Made by a program: the position numbers and the translations under genes
The notes under the pieces: generated by a model
The model's input: only the letters and a program-made list of their open reading frames with translations
Database searches by the model: none
Told to the model about the DNA's origin: nothing
Assembly: GCA_017617355.1 (NCBI GenBank)
Contig: JAFZWI010000076.1
Span: 1 to 45,615, forward strand
Direction: 5' to 3'
Origin: Salinivirgaceae bacterium
GTDB lineage: Bacteria > Bacteroidota > Bacteroidia > Bacteroidales > SZUA-534
DNA: 45,615 nt
Part shown: in pieces, positions 41,645 through 45,615 of the stretch
How the letters are laid out: each line of letters opens with the position of its first letter
Position numbering within the stretch: position 1 is the stretch's first letter

Positions 41645-43870
41645 TCACAACGACGGCCCTGTTTGTAACTGTTTGACATACTCTTTGATAAGTGGTGCGG
41701 TTCGCTCCCACTCGTCGGCTATTTGCGTTATTGGCAGAACGCCTGAGTCAGGATTGTCGGCAAGCAGCTTTCCTAGGTTCACAATCATTTTGACAGCCGT
41801 ACTCATGCCCAGATAGCCAAACGATGTCTTGAGCGAGTGCGTCTTCATGTTTATCGTGTCGATGTCTTTGTTGCGGCAGGCGGTTGCCAAATCGGACAAA
41901 TCGGAAGGAATGCTTATGGCGTAAACACCCACAATGCGGCTCAACTCCTCGGTTTTGCCTCCGCATATCTTCATCAGCGCGTCAAGGTTAAACGGCTCGT
42001 CGCTGACTGCTTCATCAGCTTCGTCGGCCACAGGCTTCACCTCATGCCGCATATCGACTGCGTATTTGTAGATTTTTGAGCACAAATCGTCAGAGTCGAA
42101 CGGCTTCATTACATAGTCGTTCATTCCGTTACTGAAACAGCGCTCGCGTTCTTCCTTGAAGGCGTGCGCAGTCATGGCGATAATCGGAATCTGATTCTTG
42201 GGCGGGTCGAGCTGACGGATGATTTTAGCGGCCGTGTTGCCGTCCATTACAGGCATCTGTATATCCATGAGAATCAGGTCATAATCGCCACTTTTTACCT
42301 TATCGACAGCTATCTGGCCGTTGCCGGCAATGTCGATTTGCGTGTTGCTGTTCCACGCCTTGATTGTGTCGGTGGCAAGCTGTTGGTTAATTTCGTTGTC
42401 CTCGACAAGTAAAATGCTGATGCTGCGGTCGGTTGCAACCGGCGTGGCCGCTGAAGGCGTCACTTTGGCGGACTCAGTGCTGTCGGCCATTTTCAGTATA
42501 AGATTAAATGTGAATGTTGAGCCTTTACCCTCCTCACTCTCAACCGAAATGTGACCGTGGTACATCTCCACAAGCTGCTTGGTGATTGACAGGCCAAGCC
42601 CGGTGCCACCATATTTGCGCGTAGTGTCTTTGTTGGCTTGCGTAAAACTCTGGAAAATCTCGTTCTGCTTGTCCTTCGGAATACCGATGCCGTTGTCCGA
42701 CACCTTGAACACCAACTCAACATCATCATTTACAATACGTTCAAGCCGCACTACTATATCTATCTGGCAATAAGCGCCAGTGAATTTTATCGAGTTGTTG
42801 ACCAGATTTGTCAGCACCTGGGTTATACGGTACGGGTCGCCCACAACAACCTCCGGCACCCGCGCATCTATATCAACATTGATGTTGATGTCCTTGTCGT
42901 CACGCTTGACGCTGAGCGTGCTCACAATCTTTGAAACCATGTCGCGGACATCGAAGCCGGTGCTTTCCAAATCCATTTTACCGGCCTCAATCTTCGACAA
43001 GTCGAGAATATCGTTGATGATGAACAGCAAATTGTTTCCCGAGTTTTTGATATTGTTCAGATAATTAAGCTGATACTCATCGGGGTTCATCTTCAGAAGC
43101 AAATTTGTAAAACCGATGATTGCGTTGAGCGGTGTGCGAATCTCGTGACTGGTATTGGCAAGGAAAATCTCCTTCATCTGGTTGCTTTTCTTAATCTCGG
43201 CATTCACGCGCTCAAGCTCCGATTTCTGCTCATTGATTATTGATAGAGCGTTCTCCAAATCCTGCTTCTGCTGCTCGATGCGGTACATCGCCTTTTGCAG
43301 TTTTATGTGGTGCTTGCTCGATTTTTTGAAAGCCAGCTCCAACTCCGAGCGTTGTGCGTCGAGTTGCGAAATCTGCTCTTGTGCGGCGGTGTTTTGCTCA
43401 GCAAGGTCGGTTGCCTTCTTAAGTAATTCAGCCTCACGGTCTTTGGCGTACATCTCCTGTGAAATGGCTATTATTCCTTTAATTTCGCCGTTGCTTTTGA
43501 AAGGCGAAAAAATCAAATCGATGCGCTTCACAATCCCGTCTTTCACGCTCCTCTCAATCTTCACCGTGACATTCCTCTTGTGGCGGATACACGTATTCAG
43601 ATATGTTTCGATATCTTTTGCCGGTTTGAAGGCGCTGATGTGGTCGCCCGTATGCAGGCAGCTCAACACATGCTCGTTGTTCGATGAATCGCGGTCCGAG
43701 ATAAGGATGCCGTTCAAGTCAAAAAGCATTGCGCTTGTTTTTTTCTGGATGACATTGTTGTAGTCAAATTTGGCGTCAGCCCGCTTATACATCTTTTTCA
43801 GCAATATGGCAAGGACAGCCGTTATTGCCAAAGCATAGACTATAATCAGTATAAAAGCAATATGATTCAT
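41645..43870 (-). CDS. Hybrid sensor histidine kinase with receiver and Hpt
   Basis: A 741-residue phosphorelay protein with its domains in this order: one membrane helix (about 5-25), a PAS-like sensor (about 45-140), a coiled coil (about 150-230), HisKA with the phospho-accepting His242 in NTSHEIRTPLNAI, HATPase (N box around VLTNLVNNSIKF, 352; G box GGTGLGLS), a receiver domain (484-605) with Asp536 in DLILMDIQMP, and a C-terminal Hpt with His678 in KTHSLKTSFGYLG. A phosphoryl group can therefore pass His242 to Asp536 to His678 within one chain. There is no helix-turn-helix output, so the final acceptor must be another protein. No response regulator gene lies adjacent. The 3' end abuts the VanZ gene. 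Confidence 0.93.
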   Translation of the reverse strand: MNHIAFILIIVYALAITAVLAILLKKMYKRADAKFDYNNVIQKKTSAMLFDLNGILISDRDSSNNEHVLSCLHTGDHISAFKPAKDIETYLNTCIRHKRNVTVKIERSVKDGIVKRIDLIFSPFKSNGEIKGIIAISQEMYAKDREAELLKKATDLAEQNTAAQEQISQLDAQRSELELAFKKSSKHHIKLQKAMYRIEQQKQDLENALSIINEQKSELERVNAEIKKSNQMKEIFLANTSHEIRTPLNAIIGFTNLLLKMNPDEYQLNYLNNIKNSGNNLLFIINDILDLSKIEAGKMDLESTGFDVRDMVSKIVSTLSVKRDDKDININVDIDARVPEVVVGDPYRITQVLTNLVNNSIKFTGAYCQIDIVVRLERIVNDDVELVFKVSDNGIGIPKDKQNEIFQSFTQANKDTTRKYGGTGLGLSITKQLVEMYHGHISVESEEGKGSTFTFNLILKMADSTESAKVTPSAATPVATDRSISILLVEDNEINQQLATDTIKAWNSNTQIDIAGNGQIAVDKVKSGDYDLILMDIQMPVMDGNTAAKIIRQLDPPKNQIPIIAMTAHAFKEERERCFSNGMNDYVMKPFDSDDLCSKIYKYAVDMRHEVKPVADEADEAVSDEPFNLDALMKICGGKTEELSRIVGVYAISIPSDLSDLATACRNKDIDTINMKTHSLKTSFGYLGMSTAVKMIVNLGKLLADNPDSGVLPITQIADEWERTAPLIKEYVKQLQTGPSL

Positions 43871-43943
43871 AATTTGTCTGGTTTTTAATGCAGCAAGATA
43901 GTTGAAAAATCATTTTGTGCGGCACATATTTATCGCAATAAAA

Positions 43944-43969
43944 AAAGGCAACCGAAAAAAGTTGCCTTT
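43944..43969 (-). terminator. Intrinsic terminator after tRNA-Met
   Basis: AAAGGCAAC pairs with GTTGCCTTT around an 8-base loop, and the minus strand then runs into a T-run. It directly follows the tRNA and separates it from the histidine kinase gene. Confidence 0.85.
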
Positions 43970-43971
43970 AG

Positions 43972-44045
43972 TAGCGAGGGCGGGGCATGATCCCGCGACC
44001 TCATGATTATGAATCATGCGCTCTAACCAACTGAGCTACCTCGCC
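43972..44045 (-). tRNA. tRNA-Met (CAT), elongator-type
   Basis: A 74-base cloverleaf on the minus strand. The acceptor stem GGCGAGG pairs with CCTCGCT (the first pair is G-U). The D stem is GCTC/GAGC, and the anticodon stem CATGA/TCATG holds loop TTCATAA with anticodon CAT. The T stem is GCGGG/CCCGC and the discriminator is A; CCA is not encoded. The initiator features (unpaired first base pair, three G-C pairs in the anticodon stem) are absent, so elongator Met is likelier; a tRNA-Ile with lysidine at C34 cannot be excluded. The T loop is ATCATGC instead of the usual TTCRANY, so bases 54 and 58 are A and U. Confidence 0.93.
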
Positions 44046-44064
44046 GTTTTTGGTTAAGCGGGTG

Positions 44065-44094
44065 CAAAAATAGTGCGTTTTTCTGAAAATCAAA
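44065..44094 (-). promoter_or_regulatory. Promoter of tRNA-Met
   Basis: TATTTTTG (44072 to 44065, minus) matches TAnnTTTG, with a full TTTG (44094 to 44091) 18 bases upstream. This is close to a complete Bacteroidota consensus. Confidence 0.7.
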
Positions 44095-44155
44095 ACCAGC
44101 GCAATATTTTTAATTCACCAAACTGTAAATATTGAATTCTCAACAAGTTAGCCTA

Positions 44156-44809
44156 TCACTTTTTCTTTGGCATCGGTTTCTTCTTTGCCTGCTTCTTATT
44201 GTTGTTCTTCTTCTTTTTGGCGTTTCCGCTGTTGGCCATCTGCTGAGTCTGCTCCTTTATCAAGTCTTTGGTGTCCTTCAGTTTCAGGCCTTCGGGAATG
44301 GTCAGTTTGTTGCAGGCAATGGCAAGCATGTCGGAGAAAATCAAATCGTCGCTTACGGTTTCGCGGTTCCAAGTCAGGAACGATTTTTTCATCTGATTGC
44401 CAAGAATCTCTACCAGCGCGTCACGCTCCTCACCTTCAGGATACTGTGTGGCACGGCGCACCATATTCTCGAGCACTTTGCCGTAATGTTTGAACCGTAT
44501 CTCATCGGGATTGCTGTACAAAGGCTTCTTGCGCGCAGCTATCTTCTCGGCCGGCTGAGGCATCGGATACGGCGAGTCAACGTCCAAATCGTAGTCGGAT
44601 ATCACTGCCAAATGGTCCCACAGCTTCTGTTTGTAGTCCGACATCTCGCGCATCGACGGATTCATGTTCTCCATAAGCTGCATGGTGGCTTTCGCCAAAT
44701 TGTTGCGGCTTTCGCGGTCGTCGGTTTTCTTTATTATCTGCACCATTTTCTGCACGTTACGGCCATACTCTGGAAGCAATAACTTATCGCGGTTTGTGTT
44801 GTAATCCAT
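44156..44809 (-). CDS. DUF4290 family protein
   Basis: A 217-residue soluble protein matching the Bacteroidota DUF4290 family. The body is largely helical, with conserved blocks YNTNRDKLLLPEYGRN near the N-terminus, DYKQKLWDHLAVISDYDLDV, and FKHYGKVLENMV. The last 25 residues form a strongly basic tail (KKKKNNNKKQAKKK), suggesting contact with nucleic acid or the ribosome; this is inference. No catalytic motif is known. It has its own TAnnTTTG promoter just upstream. The family function is unestablished. Confidence 0.85.
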   Translation of the reverse strand: MDYNTNRDKLLLPEYGRNVQKMVQIIKKTDDRESRNNLAKATMQLMENMNPSMREMSDYKQKLWDHLAVISDYDLDVDSPYPMPQPAEKIAARKKPLYSNPDEIRFKHYGKVLENMVRRATQYPEGEERDALVEILGNQMKKSFLTWNRETVSDDLIFSDMLAIACNKLTIPEGLKLKDTKDLIKEQTQQMANSGNAKKKKNNNKKQAKKKPMPKKK

Positions 44810-44825
44810 AAATTCTGATTTTGGG

Positions 44826-44833
44826 CAAAAGTA
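44826..44833 (-). promoter_or_regulatory. Promoter -7 box of DUF4290 gene
   Basis: TACTTTTG on the minus strand matches TAnnTTTG, 17 bases before the start. A TTG (44858 to 44856) lies 22 bases upstream. Confidence 0.55.
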
Positions 44834-44861
44834 GCAATAAATGTCAGTTATAAAACAATTT

Positions 44862-45230
44862 TCACTTTTTGAAGATAAAGTAAACGGCTAAAATCAGGAA
44901 CACGAAACCGATGACGTGGTTGAGGCGGAATGTCTCGGTTTTGAAAAGTACGATTGTAAAGATTGTGAACACTGTAAGCGACACAACTTCTTGAATCACT
45001 TTTAGTTGAATAAGGCTAAATGGTCCGCCGTTGATATTTGACCCGATGCGGTTGGCCGGAACCTGAAAACAATATTCGAACAGAGCTATTCCCCAGCTAA
45101 TAAGGATGATAGCCCACAAACCCAAATCTTTAAATCCGCGCATCTCACCGAATTTCAAATGCCCGTACCATGCAAAAGTCATAAAGGTGTTGGAAATGAC
45201 CAACAAAACAACTGTCAATAATGGTTTCAT
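44862..45230 (-). CDS. DUF486 family membrane protein
   Basis: A 122-residue protein with four transmembrane helices (about 4-24, 36-55, 70-92, 100-120). It matches the DUF486 family, which is related in fold to small multidrug/DMT-type transporters. Segments TFMTFAWYGHLKF and QVPANRIGS are typical. No substrate can be assigned. The start at 45230 was chosen over 45275, which would overlap the promoter box and add a non-conserved tail. It follows its own TAnnTTTG box. Confidence 0.85.
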   Translation of the reverse strand: MKPLLTVVLLVISNTFMTFAWYGHLKFGEMRGFKDLGLWAIILISWGIALFEYCFQVPANRIGSNINGGPFSLIQLKVIQEVVSLTVFTIFTIVLFKTETFRLNHVIGFVFLILAVYFIFKK

Positions 45231-45253
45231 ATTCAGATATTTAAAAACGGGCG

Positions 45254-45261
45254 CAAAAGTA
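45254..45261 (-). promoter_or_regulatory. Promoter -7 box of DUF486 gene
   Basis: TACTTTTG on the minus strand matches TAnnTTTG, 23 bases before the chosen start. No good -33 element is seen. Confidence 0.5.
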
Positions 45262-45406
45262 AGGCGAAATTTCAATTCTTGTTCCTATAAAAGATGTATT
45301 CTTCATAATAAGAATTGCGGTAATTAAAGGCGCAAAAAGCCATCGGCCAGCCATGGCAAAATGCTAAAATTTTACCAATATAACAATTTGATACTCAACA
45401 ACTAAA

Positions 45407-45453
45407 CATGGCGACGGTTTTCTACGTAATCTACGTAAAACCCCAACGCCATG
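45407..45453. promoter_or_regulatory. Large hairpin/palindrome upstream of gdhA
   Basis: CATGGCG (45407-45413) pairs with CGCCATG (45447-45453). Inside, GGTTT (45416-45420) pairs with AAACC (45438-45442) and TACGTA (45423-45428) with TACGTA (45432-45437), closing an ATC loop. It lies just upstream of the predicted gdhA promoter, so it is probably an operator or boundary hairpin and not part of the mRNA leader. No long T-run follows directly. Confidence 0.55.
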
Positions 45454-45476
45454 CATCGTGATATTTTTTCAACTTA

Positions 45477-45484
45477 TACTTTTG
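45477..45484 (+). promoter_or_regulatory. Promoter -7 box of gdhA
   Basis: TACTTTTG matches TAnnTTTG, 41 bases before the gdhA ATG. The predicted transcript would begin near 45490. Confidence 0.5.
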
Positions 45485-45525
45485 ACACGTAAAAAATGAA
45501 TTACAAACTTTAAAACAATAAAAAA

Positions 45526-45615
45526 ATGTCAGACATCTTAAACGTAGAAGTTGACGAGTTTATGGCGAAACTTATCGCCAAAAACCCGGGTGAGACTGAG
45601 TTCCACCAGGCAGTA
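45526..45615 (+). CDS. gdhA: NADP-type glutamate dehydrogenase, N-terminal part
   Basis: Only the first 30 codons are in the window; the reading frame runs off the end. The translated start, MSDILNVEVDEF followed by MAKLIAKNPGETEFHQAV, matches the N-terminus of hexameric bacterial glutamate dehydrogenases, where a helix with the pattern R-x-P-x-x-x-E-F-x-Q-A-V is conserved. The enzyme makes glutamate from 2-oxoglutarate and ammonia (or the reverse). Catalytic residues lie beyond the window, so the cofactor preference cannot be read. It has its own TAnnTTTG box and an upstream palindrome. Confidence 0.75.
   Translation, partial: MSDILNVEVDEFMAKLIAKNPGETEFHQAV

Noticed and set aside
5080..44137. 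Avoidance of GAATTC in the window, expected if an active EcoRI-like system has acted
   Set aside because: At least ten GAATTC sites are present, close to the roughly eleven expected by chance, so there is no sign of avoidance; this neither confirms nor excludes the specificity.
1..45615. CRISPR array, insertion sequence or integrase
   Set aside because: No regularly spaced repeats, transposase or integrase gene was seen in any frame.

Overview
The window is chromosomal DNA from a member of the Bacteroidota, most likely order Bacteroidales. The signs are lineage-restricted families (DUF4290, DUF4293, DUF4301, a DUF2027-Smr protein, FecR/DUF4974 with an ECF sigma factor), four secreted proteins with a type IX secretion (T9SS) C-terminal sorting domain, and repeated promoter boxes of the Bacteroidota form TAnnTTTG instead of E. 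coli -10/-35 elements. Most of it is ordinary, densely packed sequence with single-gene units closed by hairpin terminators.

Layout. 0-2.4 kb: a GHKL ATPase/STAS-like gene pair and a YitT transporter-like protein. 2.4-5.6 kb (minus): a glutaminyl cyclase lipoprotein and two LPP20-like envelope proteins. 5.6-12.2 kb: a QueA-type protein, a DUF2027-Smr protein, a DUF4301 protein, and a DUF4293/TPR pair. 12.3-14.5 kb (plus): an NfeD-type membrane protease and a CPBP protease. 14.5-24.8 kb (minus): three tandem, very large paralogous CotH/lamin-tail proteins with T9SS signals; the first carries an extra domain inserted inside its first lamin-tail domain. 24.9-25.6 kb: a START-domain protein. 25.7-31.5 kb (plus): a PASTA protein, a T9SS protein, an RluA-type pseudouridine synthase and a U32 peptidase-family protein, tightly spaced as an operon. 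31.5-34.1 kb (minus): the clearest accessory module, an EcoRI-type adenine methyltransferase followed by a DUF262-HNH nuclease, preceded by a roughly 300-bp untranslated region full of mutually complementary segments. 34.2-37.5 kb (minus): a SUI1/YciH-like factor translationally coupled to a SNF2 helicase. 37.6-39.2 kb (minus): an ECF sigma factor and FecR anti-sigma factor with no TonB receptor beside them. 39.3-41.6 kb (plus): RecQ and a VanZ-like protein. 41.6-43.9 kb (minus): a hybrid histidine kinase. 43.97-45.2 kb (minus): a tRNA-Met, a DUF4290 protein and a DUF486 membrane protein. The window ends in the first 30 codons of a glutamate dehydrogenase.

The most unusual part is the methyltransferase/DUF262-HNH unit and its leader. 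The two proteins look like a restriction-modification pair in which a DUF262-HNH protein stands where the EcoRI endonuclease would be. The leader has at least six pairs of complementary segments, several arranged so that they cannot all form at once. It also has a three-copy P/Q/R arrangement that resembles an attenuator or a phage-immunity antisense RNA. A 32-bp palindrome touches the methyltransferase start codon. The second notable block is the three-gene CotH array, apparently a locally expanded family of secreted kinase-like proteins. All functional assignments come from reading the sequence and motifs; no database search was run.
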